From: an uncultured Pelagibacteraceae bacterium
GTDB taxonomy: Bacteria; Pseudomonadota; Alphaproteobacteria; Pelagibacterales; Pelagibacteraceae
DNA: 64,000 nt
Direction: 5' to 3'
NCBI GenBank assembly: GCA_902561585.1
Contig: CACEQK010000002.1
Location: 22,765 to 86,764 of the forward strand
Shown: positions 45,808 through 57,454 of the stretch, in pieces
Numbering within the stretch: the stretch's first letter is position 1
How the letters are laid out: every line of letters starts with the position of its first letter
The notes under the pieces: model-generated
Seen by the model: only the letters and a program-made list of their open reading frames with translations
What the model was told of the DNA's origin: nothing
Databases searched by the model: none
Made by a program: the position numbers and the translations under genes

Positions 45808-46770
45808 CTAATTAGTATTTTTCAATTCCTTGTAAATATTGTTTACTCTATGAACTTCTTCAGCGGTATTGAAATAGCATTCATATTCAATTTCATTAGG
45901 GGTTACATCGAAATGATAATGACCTGCATCCTGAGTTCCTTTATAAGAATGAAAATGAGTGTGTTCTCCTGACTCTCTTAAATCTAATTTTCCTCCAGAG
46001 GGATCATTAGTCCATAAAACTGAATAGCATTGAAAATGTGGCCCTATAGGTTCGTAAAATTGTAAAAAATCCTTAACACATTTCATTTGTTTTGGATCAT
46101 AATATTCGTGTTTTATATCTGCATAGTCTGGTTGTACATGGGATTTAATCTTACCATTTAAGATTCTAAAAACACCTCCTAATGCAACACTAAAATTTGT
46201 CTCTAAATTTTCAATTAGCGCAGTTCTCATAGATTGAGGTAAAGAGCCTTGTTCACCTGACCTTCCTTTAATTTTAATTTTTATAACATTTCCTTTTTTC
46301 CCCTCAGAGTAATAGATATTTCCTAGTCCGCCATGTTTCCGGTGTTTGTAAGGAGTTGATTTACATTTATTATTTTTATCTACTTGAGCAATTATAGATT
46401 TTGACTCATTAGTTATTAAATTTTCATTAATTATAAGCTCCCCACAGTGACCCTCCAAACAAGACATCGCTCCTGAACCTGCACCTAAAGCATATGATTT
46501 TTCTGAGCCTATTCTTTTTGCTATTTCTTCATAATCAAATTCAGTACCTATGAACCTTTTATCGTGCATATATGGTTCACCTCCAACATCTATAATTCTT
46601 TGGTTTCCACTTATACCTTCAGCAGGGCAATCCCACTTTCTTAGGTCAGGACATTCAACAATTGAAACATCAACTTCAATATAGTTTTTTGATAAACCTT
46701 TTTTTAAAGCTTCGCTTACTTGTTCTAAGGAAATTTGATGAAACTTGGCTTTTTCGATTGTTAATTCCAT
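45808..46770 (-). CDS. DUF1907 protein, homologue of human C11orf54 (PTD012) ester hydrolase
   Basis: A 320-residue protein similar end to end to the C11orf54 family: VECPDLRKW and the ISGNQRIIDVGGEPY stretch N-terminal, ALGAGSGAMSCL near 94, SMRTALIENLE, VALGGVFRILNGKIKSHVQP, and the zinc-binding His cluster H270-T-H272 with H284/H286 in GHYHFDVTP. The human protein binds zinc and shows esterase activity in vitro; the physiological substrate is unknown. It lies 17 bases upstream of the PanB-like gene in the same direction. Confidence 0.85.
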   Translation of the reverse strand: MELTIEKAKFHQISLEQVSEALKKGLSKNYIEVDVSIVECPDLRKWDCPAEGISGNQRIIDVGGEPYMHDKRFIGTEFDYEEIAKRIGSEKSYALGAGSGAMSCLEGHCGELIINENLITNESKSIIAQVDKNNKCKSTPYKHRKHGGLGNIYYSEGKKGNVIKIKIKGRSGEQGSLPQSMRTALIENLETNFSVALGGVFRILNGKIKSHVQPDYADIKHEYYDPKQMKCVKDFLQFYEPIGPHFQCYSVLWTNDPSGGKLDLRESGEHTHFHSYKGTQDAGHYHFDVTPNEIEYECYFNTAEEVHRVNNIYKELKNTN

Positions 46771-46821
46771 AATCTATTAATATCATTTAAAGAAGTTTAT
46801 CAATTAAATATAATTTTTATT

Positions 46822-47601
46822 ATGTACAAGTTAGGCACAGAACTAGCAAACGCGTGGATGAAGAAAACTTTAGTTGATCTAAATGGGTTCAGTGAAAATG
46901 AAATTCCTAAAAATCGAGACGAAGCATACAAAGCTTTAAATATATTTTATAAAGAATTGGATAAAAAGACGGTAGGTTGGAAAATAGGAGCAGTTGCTAA
47001 AGAAGTTCAAAAAGAGGAGGGATACGATGGACCTGTACCAGGTAAAATTTTTGAAGAATCTATTTTAACATCCAACTGCAAAATAGAATATTCAGAAATT
47101 CCTTCTTCCAACTTAGAATGCGAGTATGCGTTTAAAATCGATCAAGATGTAAAAATTGATGGCGAATTACTAAATAAAATAAATAATTTTAAATTATATG
47201 CAGCTATTGATATTACGTCTTCTAGATATCTACAAAGTTCAAAAAATAAATTTGATAAACTAGTTCAAATGTATCTTGGAATTTCTGACCATGGAAATGG
47301 AGGTAAGATTATTATTGGAGAACAGATAAAGAATTGGCATAATACAGACATTAATAAAATTAAAATTAAATTAAAAATTAACGACAAAGTTACTGAACCT
47401 TATTTCACTGGAACAAAAAGAATAGATCCTAGAGACTCATTAAAGGCTTTTGTTGATGAGTTTAAAGATCAAAATATAAGCTTTAAAAAAGGAGATTATC
47501 TACTTTGTGGTTCTTTGACTCAACCATACAAAATTAATATGAAAGACAAAATTATTGTGACTTACGAAAATTTAAGAGATATTAATATTAAGATTTTATG
47601 A
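46822..47601 (+). CDS. 2-keto-4-pentenoate hydratase family protein
   Basis: A 259-residue member of the fumarylacetoacetate hydrolase/2-oxopent-4-enoate hydratase superfamily: VGWKIGAVAKEVQKEEGYDGP, PGKIFEESIL, LECEYAFKI (metal-binding Glu pair), AAIDITSSRYL, DHGNGGKIIIG and YLLCGSLTQPYKI. Relatives hydrate dienol-type 2-oxoacids during meta-cleavage or decarboxylate oxaloacetate-like acids. It overlaps the next SDR gene by 4 bases. No ring-cleavage dioxygenase is in the window. Confidence 0.85.
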   Translation: MYKLGTELANAWMKKTLVDLNGFSENEIPKNRDEAYKALNIFYKELDKKTVGWKIGAVAKEVQKEEGYDGPVPGKIFEESILTSNCKIEYSEIPSSNLECEYAFKIDQDVKIDGELLNKINNFKLYAAIDITSSRYLQSSKNKFDKLVQMYLGISDHGNGGKIIIGEQIKNWHNTDINKIKIKLKINDKVTEPYFTGTKRIDPRDSLKAFVDEFKDQNISFKKGDYLLCGSLTQPYKINMKDKIIVTYENLRDINIKIL

Positions 47602-48344
47602 AAACAGCATTAATCACAGGAGCTAGCCAAGGCATCGGAGCAGCAATAGCTGATAAGCTGAATTATAATAAAATTAAAGTTATTTTAGTTTCAAGATCAA
47701 AGAGTAAATTAAAAAGTTTTCAAAAGAATTTAAAATTTCATAAAAATTCTTTAATCATTTCTAAAGACCTGAGGTCATTATCTGCATGCAATTCAATTGC
47801 TAAAAAAATTAAAAAATTGGATTACCTAATAAATGTAGCAGGAGCAACAAAAGGAGGAAAGTTTTTAAATTTGAATGACAATATCTGGGAAGATGGATTT
47901 AATTTAAAATTTAAAGCTGCAGTAAGATTAAGCAGAGCTTTTTGGCCTGCCCTCAAAAAAAGTAAAGGAAAAGTTATTAATATTGGAGGTGGGGCCGCTA
48001 GAAATCCTTCAAATACATTTATGATAGGCGGCGCTGTTAATTCAGCGTTAAACAATTTTTCCAAAGCTTTAGCTATGCAAGGTAAAATTGATAAAGTTTC
48101 TGTTTCAATTATTCATCCGGGAATGACCTTGACTGAAAGATTGCAAAAATTATTAGAAACAGATTCTAAGATTTTTAAAAAAAGTGTAAACAGACTACTT
48201 AAAGAAAGATGTAAAGCCGATAAGATAAAGAGACCAACCAATCCAGATGAAATCGCAAATCTTGTTTTAAAATTACTAAAAAATAGAAATTCAAATTTCA
48301 AAAATTTATCGATTGATGGTGGAAAAATTAAAAACTTAAAATAA
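47598..48344 (+). CDS. SDR-fold protein lacking the catalytic Tyr and Lys
   Basis: A 248-residue short-chain dehydrogenase fold: cofactor loop TGASQGIGAAIADKL near 7-21, LINVAGATKGG near 77-87, and a C-terminal LSIDGGKIKNLK. The active-site YxxxK position reads M142-I-G-G-A146 within the stretch FMIGGAVNSALNNFSKAL, and the catalytic Ser is Gly in NIGGGAAR. It may bind nucleotide without normal SDR catalysis. It is coupled to the hydratase-like gene (ATGA overlap). Confidence 0.8.
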   Translation: MKTALITGASQGIGAAIADKLNYNKIKVILVSRSKSKLKSFQKNLKFHKNSLIISKDLRSLSACNSIAKKIKKLDYLINVAGATKGGKFLNLNDNIWEDGFNLKFKAAVRLSRAFWPALKKSKGKVINIGGGAARNPSNTFMIGGAVNSALNNFSKALAMQGKIDKVSVSIIHPGMTLTERLQKLLETDSKIFKKSVNRLLKERCKADKIKRPTNPDEIANLVLKLLKNRNSNFKNLSIDGGKIKNLK

Positions 48345-48364
48345 GAAAATCAATAATTTATTAT

Positions 48365-49555
<1,191 letters not shown>

Positions 49556-49587
49556 TTATAATAAATCTTAAATACTAATAACATAAA

Positions 49588-51759
49588 ATGCAAAATACTT
49601 ATCAAGAAAAAATAGCTGATTTAGAAATAAACAATTCTAAGGGCAATAAGAAGCTTGAGGGAGGTATCAAGTTTAAAATCAAAAGTGGTTTTCAACCTAG
49701 CGGTGACCAGCCTGAAGCAATAAAAAAGATATTAAAAAATTTAGAAGATAATAAACAAGAGCAGGTTTTGCTTGGAGTAACAGGGTCTGGGAAAACTTTT
49801 ACTATGGCTAAGGTCATAGAGAAAGCTAATAGACCAGCATTAATACTAGCTCCTAATAAAACTCTAGCAGCTCAGCTTTACGGAGAGTTCAAAAGTTTTT
49901 TTCCAGATAATGCGGTTGAGTATTTTGTGTCGTACTATGATTATTACACACCTGAAGCTTACGTACCAAGATCTGATACTTACATAGAGAAAGAGGCTTC
50001 TATCAATGAACAAATTGATAGAATGAGACACTCAGCAACTCGGTCTCTATTGGAAAGAGATGATGTAATCATCGTTGCCAGTGTTTCTTGTATTTATGGT
50101 TTAGGTTCTGTTGAAGCTTATTCAAAAATGACAATCACTCTAAAAAAAAATTATGATTATAATAGAGATGAATTAATTCGAGCATTTATAAATTTACAGT
50201 ACAAAAGAAATGATCAAAACTTTTTTAGAGGAACATTTAGAGTAAGGGGTGAAAATTTAGAAATATTTCCATCACACTTAGAAGATAGGGCTTGGAGAAT
50301 TAGTTTTGATTTTAACAAACTAGATAAAATTGAAGAGTTCGACCCACTTACAGGCGACAAGACCAATGACTATTCAATAATTAAAATTTACGCTAACAGT
50401 CATTACATCACTCCTAAACCAACTATCGATCAAGCCATAAGACAAATTAAATCAGAATTGGCAGAAACGCTTAAAAAGCACCGAGCAGATAATAAACTAC
50501 TTGAAGAACAAAGATTAAGGGAAAGAACGAAATTTGATTTAGAAATGATTGAGGCTACAGGAACTTGTGCTGGTATTGAAAATTACTCAAGATTTTTATC
50601 TGGAAGAAAAGCTGGCGAACCACCTCCTACTTTATTTGAATATTTTCCTGATAATGCAATAATCTTTGTAGATGAAAGTCATGTTACCGTTCCTCAATTA
50701 AATGGAATGTATAAAGGAGACCGAACAAGAAAAAGTACTCTAGCTGAGTACGGTTTCAGACTTCCATCATGTATGGACAATAGACCGCTTAAGTTTGAAG
50801 AGTGGGACCTAATGAGAACACAGACAGTATTTGTTTCAGCAACTCCTGGGCCGTGGGAATTAAAACAAACTAATAACGAATATATTGATCAAATTATTAG
50901 ACCAACTGGTTTGATTGACCCTCCTGTTGAAATAAGACCAGCTAAAACTCAAGTTGATGACTTAATGCATGAGGCAAAAGAAATAGTAAAAAAAGGTTTT
51001 AGAATTTTAGCAACTACACTCACAAAAAAAATGGCAGAAGACTTAACAGAGTATCTTCACGAAAACGGACTTAAAGTGAGATATATGCACTCTGATATTG
51101 ATACAATTGAGAGGATAGAAATAATTAGAGATTTAAGAATGGGTGTGTTCGATATCCTTGTTGGTATTAACCTTCTTAGAGAGGGTTTAGACATTCCAGA
51201 ATGCGCTTTAGTTGCAATTTTAGATGCAGACAAAGAAGGATTTTTAAGATCAGAAACTTCACTAATACAAACTATAGGTAGAGCTGCTAGAAACGTTGAT
51301 GGAAAAGTAATTTTGTATGCAGATAAAGTTACGAAAAGCATTAAGAACGCTATAGCTGAAACTGATAGAAGAAGAAATAAACAACTTGAATATAATAAAA
51401 AAAATAAGATTACAGCTGAAACAATTAAGAAAGAAATAAACGACATATTAGAGTCTGTTTATGAAAAAGATTATGTAAAGATCAGTGAAGGGTCAAATGT
51501 TGGTGGAAATTTAAAAAAACATTTAAAAGCACTTAATCGAAAAATGAAAGAATCTGCCTCTAATCTAGAGTTTGAGGAAGCGGCTAAAATAAGAGATGAA
51601 ATAAGAAAACTAGAGGCTAGTGAACTAGAGATATCTTTAAATCCAAAAATTTCTCAGTACAATTTAAAGAGTAAAGTGTATCCTAAAGGTAGATCGACAA
51701 TGGGAATGCCCGGAACAAAACCTAGGAAAGCAATAAAAAAATGGAAGCCAAAAAAATAA
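49588..51759 (+). CDS. uvrB: Excinuclease ABC subunit B
   Basis: Damage-loading helicase of nucleotide excision repair, 723 residues. Walker A GVTGSGKT is at 63-70, the beta-hairpin [20 protein letters not shown] near 112, [22 protein letters not shown], and helicase motif QTIGRAARN. The C-terminal UVR motif [20 protein letters not shown] interacts with UvrC, whose gene is nearby. The last 19 bases overlap the following SDR gene. Confidence 0.97.
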   Translation: MQNTYQEKIADLEINNSKGNKKLEGGIKFKIKSGFQPSGDQPEAIKKILKNLEDNKQEQVLLGVTGSGKTFTMAKVIEKANRPALILAPNKTLAAQLYGEFKSFFPDNAVEYFVSYYDYYTPEAYVPRSDTYIEKEASINEQIDRMRHSATRSLLERDDVIIVASVSCIYGLGSVEAYSKMTITLKKNYDYNRDELIRAFINLQYKRNDQNFFRGTFRVRGENLEIFPSHLEDRAWRISFDFNKLDKIEEFDPLTGDKTNDYSIIKIYANSHYITPKPTIDQAIRQIKSELAETLKKHRADNKLLEEQRLRERTKFDLEMIEATGTCAGIENYSRFLSGRKAGEPPPTLFEYFPDNAIIFVDESHVTVPQLNGMYKGDRTRKSTLAEYGFRLPSCMDNRPLKFEEWDLMRTQTVFVSATPGPWELKQTNNEYIDQIIRPTGLIDPPVEIRPAKTQVDDLMHEAKEIVKKGFRILATTLTKKMAEDLTEYLHENGLKVRYMHSDIDTIERIEIIRDLRMGVFDILVGINLLREGLDIPECALVAILDADKEGFLRSETSLIQTIGRAARNVDGKVILYADKVTKSIKNAIAETDRRRNKQLEYNKKNKITAETIKKEINDILESVYEKDYVKISEGSNVGGNLKKHLKALNRKMKESASNLEFEEAAKIRDEIRKLEASELEISLNPKISQYNLKSKVYPKGRSTMGMPGTKPRKAIKKWKPKK

Positions 51760-52496
51760 TAATTACTGGAGGTGCAACAAGAATTGGTGCTGCAATTGCA
51801 AAAAGTATCGCAAGTTTTGATACCAAAATAACTATCCATTATAATACATCAAAAAAAGATGCAGTTAAGATTAAGAGTGAACTAGAGAATTTAGGAAGTG
51901 AGGTTTTTCTTATTAAAGCTAATTTAGAAAATCAAAAACAAACAGAAAGCTTATTAAAGCAAGCTTACCTTAAAATGAAAGGAGTGGATTGTTTAATAAA
52001 TAATGCTTCAGTGTTTGAAAACGACAATTTACTAAATTTTTCAGAAAAATCCTTTGCAAAGCATTTAAATATTAACTTGCGTGCACCAGCTATACTTTCA
52101 AAAAGTATTAAGAAATATATTAAACAAAATGAAGGGTGCATAATTAATATTATCGATCAAAGAGTAGAAAAACTTACTCCATTCTTTTTTTCATACACAT
52201 TAAGTAAAGCATCTTTAGCAACATTGACTAAAATTTCCGCTATGAAATTAGCGCCAAATATTAGAGTTAATGCAATTGCTCCGGGACCAACACTTAAAAA
52301 TAAAAGACAATCTAATACTCACTTTAAAAAACAATGGAAATCTATTTTATTAAAAAAAAAGGTAGATGTAGAAAATATATGTGACGGAGTAAAATTTTTG
52401 ATTAAGAATGATAATATAACTGGAGAAATAATAAATATCGATAGCGGTCAAAGATTAGCATGGCAAACACCTGATATTATTAATATAAAAGAATGA
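51741..52496 (+). CDS. Pteridine-reductase-like SDR (FolM/PTR1 type)
   Basis: A 251-residue NADPH-dependent reductase. The cofactor loop is [21 protein letters not shown] follows near 86, and the active site shows the PTR1/FolM pattern: Asp of [11 protein letters not shown] in place of the usual Ser, then Y-T-L-S-K. FolM and PTR1 reduce dihydrobiopterin and weakly dihydrofolate. The folate gene folB starts at its stop (ATGA overlap), which supports a pterin role. Confidence 0.83.
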   Translation: MEAKKIIITGGATRIGAAIAKSIASFDTKITIHYNTSKKDAVKIKSELENLGSEVFLIKANLENQKQTESLLKQAYLKMKGVDCLINNASVFENDNLLNFSEKSFAKHLNINLRAPAILSKSIKKYIKQNEGCIINIIDQRVEKLTPFFFSYTLSKASLATLTKISAMKLAPNIRVNAIAPGPTLKNKRQSNTHFKKQWKSILLKKKVDVENICDGVKFLIKNDNITGEIINIDSGQRLAWQTPDIINIKE

Positions 52497-52888
52497 AAAT
52501 AATAAAGTTTAAACCAAATACAAAATTTAAATACCAGAGAAAGATATTAATTAGAAATTTAGTATTAAATATATCTATTGGAATTCATAATTTTGAAAAA
52601 AAGAAAAAACAAAAAGTTAGGTTTAATATAGAAATTACAACTAACCCAAATATAAATCCTTCAAAGAAAGATATGTCTACAATTTTAAATTACGAAACGA
52701 TTGTAAATAAAATTAACTTTTTAGTTAAAAAAAAACACCATGATTTATTAGAAGAATTAGCCGAGAATATTTTTGATGTTATATTTAAGTTTAGATTAGT
52801 TAAGAAAGTTAAAATAAATATAGAAAAACTAGAAATAATAAAAGAAACAGAATCTGTTGGCATTAATGTTTCAAAAACAAGATTATGA
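52493..52888 (+). CDS. folB: Dihydroneopterin aldolase FolB
   Basis: Small folate-pathway enzyme, 131 residues, that converts dihydroneopterin to 6-hydroxymethyl-dihydropterin. [20 protein letters not shown] is the characteristic start of the fold, [14 protein letters not shown] (substrate Glu/Tyr region) and [14 protein letters not shown] follow, with [11 protein letters not shown] near the end. About 20 extra N-terminal residues precede the usual start. It is coupled to the pteridine-reductase gene and to uvrC by ATGA overlaps. Confidence 0.85.
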   Translation: MKIIKFKPNTKFKYQRKILIRNLVLNISIGIHNFEKKKKQKVRFNIEITTNPNINPSKKDMSTILNYETIVNKINFLVKKKHHDLLEELAENIFDVIFKFRLVKKVKINIEKLEIIKETESVGINVSKTRL

Positions 52889-54723
52889 TTAATAGCTTAG
52901 AATTAGGAAAAAAAGTCATTAAAGATAAAATCCCTCTAATTCCAAATCATCCAGGTGTATATAAAATGCTAAGCTCATCAGGTGAAATTCTTTATATAGG
53001 TAAAGCAAAAAATATTCCAAATAGATTAAAAAGCTACGTAACTGACTCGAATCTTCCCATACGGACAGAAAGGATGTTGTCGTTAACACACAATCTAGAA
53101 ACTACTACAACAAGTAATGAGAGTGAGGCTCTTCTTCTCGAAGCTAATTTAATAAAAAAGCATAAGCCTAGATACAATATACTTTTAAGGGACGATAAAT
53201 CTTTTCCATACATTTATATCGGTAATAAAGATAAATGGCCTCAACTTACAAAGCTTAGAGGAAAAAAATCTAAATCAGGTTATTATTTTGGTCCTTTTGC
53301 GTCCATAGGATCTGCAAATTGGACAATTAAAATTTTGCAAAAAATTTTTTTATTAAGAGTTTGTGATGATACTGTTTTTAAAAATAGGGAAAGACCTTGT
53401 ATTTTGTATCAAATAAAAAGGTGCTCCGGTCCGTGTGTAGGTCATATAAAAGAGAGCGAATATATTTCAACTGTAAATGATGCGATTGATTTTATTTCTG
53501 GAAAATCAAGGCGTATTCAAAAAAATTTATCTAACGAAATGGAAAAAGCTAGTAAAGAGTTAGATTATGAAAAAGCAGCTATCGCAAGGGATAGGATTAA
53601 AGCCTTAACGCAAATACAAACATCTCAAAAGATAAATCAAACTAATCTAAATGAAGCTGATGTTGTTAGTATTTATAAAGAAACTGGCAAATCCTGCATC
53701 CAAGTATTCTTTTTTAGATCAAAACAAAATTGGGGTAATCAAGCTTTTTATCCAAAACATGACACGGATGATAAAATTGAAGATATTCTCTCTTCTTTTT
53801 TAACTCAATTTTATGAGAATAAAACTATTCCAAAATTAATAATAACAAATGTAGATGTTAATGAAAAAAACCTTTTAGAAAAAACTTTTAGTACAAAAGA
53901 AAATAAACAAATATTAATTAAAAAGGCTAAAGCCAAAAATGAGATCAGTATTTCAAAACTTGCAGAGAAAAATGCAAAACAGGCCTTAAAACAAAAGCTT
54001 ATACAATCAGATACCAACAATAATCTAATAGATGCTTTAACAAAAAAATTTAAATTAAAGAATAATTTAGAATTAATAGAAGTTTACGATAATAGTCACA
54101 TTCAAGGTTCTGATGCAATCGGGGCTCTAATTTGCTTTGGCAATGAGGGTTTTGTTAAAAAAAGGTATAGGAAGTTTAATATAAAAGATGAAGAGATTAA
54201 AGGTGATGATTATGGAATGATGAAAGAAGTTCTTTTTAGAAGATTTTCAAAAGCTGTAAAAGAAAAAGCTGGATCGCTATCATTACCTGATTTGATTTTA
54301 ATAGATGGCGGAAAAGGACAGTATTCTGTCAGTAAAGAAGTTTTAAATGAATTAGGTCTTCATGATCTGCCGATATTAGCAGTAGCTAAAGGAAAAAAAA
54401 GAAATGCGGGTGAGGAGAAAATTTATCATGAGGGCAAAGAATATATTTTAAAAAAAAATGATCCTCTTTTATTTTTTATTCAAAGATTAAGAGATGAGGC
54501 TCATAGATTTGCTATAAGTACGCACAGGGCGAAAAGAAAAAAGAATTTAAGCAAATCATTGTTAGATCAAATTCAAGGCATTGGTAAACAGAGAAAAAGA
54601 GCTTTATTAAATCATTTTGGTTCTGCTAGAGCTGTAGAGTCAGCAAGTTTAGAAGATTTAAAATCAATTGAAGGAATTGAAGACAATATAGCCAATAAAA
54701 TATATAATTATTTTCACGAATAA
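52885..54723 (+). CDS. uvrC: Excinuclease ABC subunit C
   Basis: Dual-incision nuclease of excision repair, 612 residues. The GIY-YIG domain starts [20 protein letters not shown] near 22-41, a cysteine motif [16 protein letters not shown] lies near 169, a UVR motif [18 protein letters not shown], the C-terminal RNase H-like nuclease domain contains [11 protein letters not shown] and ILIDGGKGQ, and the end has a helix-hairpin-helix ([17 protein letters not shown]). The order uvrC-pgsA is common in proteobacteria. Confidence 0.96.
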   Translation: MINSLELGKKVIKDKIPLIPNHPGVYKMLSSSGEILYIGKAKNIPNRLKSYVTDSNLPIRTERMLSLTHNLETTTTSNESEALLLEANLIKKHKPRYNILLRDDKSFPYIYIGNKDKWPQLTKLRGKKSKSGYYFGPFASIGSANWTIKILQKIFLLRVCDDTVFKNRERPCILYQIKRCSGPCVGHIKESEYISTVNDAIDFISGKSRRIQKNLSNEMEKASKELDYEKAAIARDRIKALTQIQTSQKINQTNLNEADVVSIYKETGKSCIQVFFFRSKQNWGNQAFYPKHDTDDKIEDILSSFLTQFYENKTIPKLIITNVDVNEKNLLEKTFSTKENKQILIKKAKAKNEISISKLAEKNAKQALKQKLIQSDTNNNLIDALTKKFKLKNNLELIEVYDNSHIQGSDAIGALICFGNEGFVKKRYRKFNIKDEEIKGDDYGMMKEVLFRRFSKAVKEKAGSLSLPDLILIDGGKGQYSVSKEVLNELGLHDLPILAVAKGKKRNAGEEKIYHEGKEYILKKNDPLLFFIQRLRDEAHRFAISTHRAKRKKNLSKSLLDQIQGIGKQRKRALLNHFGSARAVESASLEDLKSIEGIEDNIANKIYNYFHE

Positions 54724-54726
54724 ATT

Positions 54727-55311
54727 ATGAAACTCAAGATACCGAATATATTAACAATTGGTCGAATTATTATTGTTCCTATTTTTGTTTTAACATTTTT
54801 TATTCCAGGATTTTTTGGAGATTTAATACCTTTCTTTTTATTCGTATTAGCGAGTTTTACTGATTATTTAGATGGTCTACTAGCTAGATTATTTAAAGAA
54901 GAGTCAAAACTCGGAGAACTATTAGATCCAATAGCTGATAAAATACTCGTAGCAGCAGCTTTAATTCTCCTTGTTATGAATAGTACAATAAAAAATTATG
55001 AGGTTATTGCTGCAATCATTATTCTTACTAGAGAAATACTAATATCTGGACTAAGAGAATTTCTTGCTAAAGGTCAAATATCTATGCAAGTAACAAATCT
55101 GTCTAAACTAAAGACATTTATTCAAATGCTTTCTATAGCGATATTACTTACTGGTGAAAGTGGAAATAAAATTATAAATTTTCAAGATTATAATGCTCAA
55201 ACGGTTGGTATTATTCTACTGTGGTTATCTGCTTTTTTAACACTTTATACAGGTTATGATTATTTAAGAAAGGGCATTGATCATGCAATCAACGAAGATA
55301 TGAAAAATTAA
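54727..55311 (+). CDS. pgsA: CDP-diacylglycerol--glycerol-3-phosphate phosphatidyltransferase
   Basis: Makes phosphatidylglycerol phosphate at the inner membrane. The 194-residue protein begins LKIPNILTIGRI and carries the full CDP-alcohol phosphotransferase signature DYLDGLLAR...GELLDPIADK at about 47-72 (D, DG, AR, G, D, D all present). Four or more membrane segments follow. It starts 3 bases after uvrC. Confidence 0.95.
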   Translation: MKLKIPNILTIGRIIIVPIFVLTFFIPGFFGDLIPFFLFVLASFTDYLDGLLARLFKEESKLGELLDPIADKILVAAALILLVMNSTIKNYEVIAAIIILTREILISGLREFLAKGQISMQVTNLSKLKTFIQMLSIAILLTGESGNKIINFQDYNAQTVGIILLWLSAFLTLYTGYDYLRKGIDHAINEDMKN

Positions 55312-55314
55312 ATA

Positions 55315-56055
55315 ATGAGTTTAACGGATAAAAATATAAGAGAAAAAAAATTTCATAATAAACTTCAATCTAGTTCAAAGGGAAGATTTGAAAATATTTT
55401 TTATAAAGCTATTGGACATGCATGGCTTGATTATTATGATAATCTAAATTTTCTTTCTAAAAACTCAGATATTCTTGATTATGGTTGTGGGATAGGTCCT
55501 ACAATAGAAAAGGTAATTAATTTCAGGCCAAAGAAAATCACAGGTATAGATATTTCAGATATCTCAATAAATAAAGCTAAAGAAAAATTCAAAAATTCAA
55601 ATATAAAAATTGAATTATTAGTTGATAATTGCGAAAAAACTAAATTTGCAAACAGTCAATTTGATCTTGTTTATGGTTTAGGAATATTACATCATTTAGA
55701 GTTTTCAAAATGCATAGATGAGATTTCAAGAATTTTAAAAACAAATGGTTCTTTACTATTTATAGAGCCATTAGGAACTAATCCTATTATAAATCTCTAT
55801 AGATTTTTCACACCTAGCTCAAGATCTAAGGATGAACATCCATTAACCATCAAAGATTTTAATTTAATTAAAGAAAAATTTAAAAGCGTAAACATAAAAT
55901 ATTACGGTTTTATGACTCTTGTTTTTTTTCCTTTTTATAAATCTACAAATTCAAGATTTTTTAAGGCTTTAATTAAATTTGATCAAATATTATTTAAATT
56001 AAAATTTTTTAGATTATTTGCTTGGTCAGTGCTTATTACTGCAAAAAAAGGTTAA
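55315..56055 (+). CDS. Class I SAM-dependent methyltransferase
   Basis: A 246-residue methyltransferase fold: SAM loop ILDYGCGIGPTIEKV near 52-66, GIDISDISINKAKEKF (acidic strand end), and LVYGLGILHHLEF near 120. The C-terminal part has hydrophobic stretches and resembles family members that methylate quinone precursors or lipids, but the substrate cannot be given. It starts 3 bases after pgsA; the stop shares TTAA with ilvE on the other strand. Confidence 0.82.
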   Translation: MSLTDKNIREKKFHNKLQSSSKGRFENIFYKAIGHAWLDYYDNLNFLSKNSDILDYGCGIGPTIEKVINFRPKKITGIDISDISINKAKEKFKNSNIKIELLVDNCEKTKFANSQFDLVYGLGILHHLEFSKCIDEISRILKTNGSLLFIEPLGTNPIINLYRFFTPSSRSKDEHPLTIKDFNLIKEKFKSVNIKYYGFMTLVFFPFYKSTNSRFFKALIKFDQILFKLKFFRLFAWSVLITAKKG

Positions 56056-56939
56056 GCTGCAGATTTTTTTCTAACAATTTCTTGATAGCTATCGTTTAAG
56101 TCTTTTATTAGATTGCAAACTTCGAATTTATATTCAGCTATTTGTGAAACTGGTGTCACTTCGGCAGCAGTTCCAGTTAAAAAACATCCAACAAAATTTT
56201 TCATTTCTTCTGGTTTAATTTTTCTCTCATTAACCTTTATTCCTTTGGACTTAGCAATTTTAATAACCTCTCTTCTAGTTATCCCATCTAAGAAAGAATC
56301 AGGTATTGGTGTATGTATCTCTTCTGACTTATCCTTAAAAAAAACATTTGCCCCAGTTGCTTCAGCTATATTACCTTCATGATCTAGCATTAAAGAGTCG
56401 GTAAATCCTTGAGCTTCCGCTTCATGTTTAGATAAAGTGCAAATCATGTACAATCCGGCTGCTTTGGTATCCCAAGGTATTGTGTTTGGAGCTGGTCTTC
56501 TCCAATTTGAAATATTGAGTTTAATTCCTTTCAATTTCAATTTTGGGTCAAAATAAGAGCCCCACTCCCAAGTTGCAATTGCAACATGTATTTTATTTTT
56601 TTGTGCAGATATTGCCATCATCTCGCTGCCTCTCCAAATTACTGGCCTTACATATCCATTTTGAACTTTTTGAATATTAATTATTTTTTTGCAAGCTTCG
56701 TTAATTTCTGCTTCTGTATAAGGTACTTTTATTCCCATTCTCTCTGCTGAGTAAAATAATCTTTTGGTATGTTCCTCTAATTTGAATATTTCTCCATCAT
56801 AAACTCTCTCTCCTTCAAAAACACAGCTAGCGTAGTGCAGTCCATGATTAAGAATATGTATATTTGCATCTGCCCAATCTACAGTTTTTCCATTAAACCA
56901 AATTTTTCCTGATCTTTTATCGTAGGGAACACTTTCCAT
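56052..56939 (-). CDS. ilvE: Branched-chain-amino-acid aminotransferase IlvE
   Basis: Class IV PLP aminotransferase for Leu, Ile and Val, 295 residues. GKIWFNGKTVDWADANIHIL opens it, GLHYASCVFEGERVYDG follows near 33, the PLP Lys is in WDTKAAGLYM near 159, and EATGANVFF and FLDGITRREVIKIAK are typical downstream motifs. The C-terminal FLTGTAAEVTPV completes the substrate pocket. It is divergent from a MarR-type regulator across a 74-base gap. Confidence 0.95.
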   Translation of the reverse strand: MESVPYDKRSGKIWFNGKTVDWADANIHILNHGLHYASCVFEGERVYDGEIFKLEEHTKRLFYSAERMGIKVPYTEAEINEACKKIINIQKVQNGYVRPVIWRGSEMMAISAQKNKIHVAIATWEWGSYFDPKLKLKGIKLNISNWRRPAPNTIPWDTKAAGLYMICTLSKHEAEAQGFTDSLMLDHEGNIAEATGANVFFKDKSEEIHTPIPDSFLDGITRREVIKIAKSKGIKVNERKIKPEEMKNFVGCFLTGTAAEVTPVSQIAEYKFEVCNLIKDLNDSYQEIVRKKSAA

Positions 56940-57013
56940 TTTTTGAATATATAGATTTTTTTAATATAAAAAAGTATATTCAAAACAAGAATAAGTCAAT
57001 ATAACTTACCAAT

Positions 57014-57454
57014 ATGAAAGATCTTCTTTATTTAAAAGATGAACAAATAAAAGAATTCATACAATTACTTTATTACGCTTATAGAGAAACCTTTGCTGAT
57101 CCAAAAGAAATCTTATCTAAAAAATTTTTTGGTCCAGCACATTTGAGAGCTCTTAATCTCATTGAAGGAAATCCAGGTATTAATTTAGGTGAGCTAATTT
57201 TCAGATTAAAAGTGACAAAGCAAAGTTTAAATAGGGTTTTAAGAGATCTTATAAAAGCCAAAATGATAAAGCAGATTCAGGATGAAAAAGATACGAGAAA
57301 AAAAAATCTTTTTTTAGATAAAGAAGGTAAAGTATTTTTTGAGGCTGTATATGATACTCAAAAAAAAAGAATTTTTAACGCTTTAAAAAATTCAAGTTCA
57401 GATTCAGTAATAAAGTTTAAGGAAGTATTAAAAAAAATTATAAATGGAAAATAA
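57014..57454 (+). CDS. MarR family transcriptional regulator
   Basis: A 146-residue winged-helix regulator: ARALNLI-type dimer/DNA-binding start (HLRALNLIEGNPGINLGEL), recognition helix VTKQSLNRVLRDLIKAKMI and wing DEKDTRKKNLFLDKEGK. It overlaps the response regulator gene by 11 bases, so it is co-expressed with a two-component system. Divergent ilvE is a possible target, but no operator was identified. Confidence 0.87.
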   Translation: MKDLLYLKDEQIKEFIQLLYYAYRETFADPKEILSKKFFGPAHLRALNLIEGNPGINLGELIFRLKVTKQSLNRVLRDLIKAKMIKQIQDEKDTRKKNLFLDKEGKVFFEAVYDTQKKRIFNALKNSSSDSVIKFKEVLKKIINGK

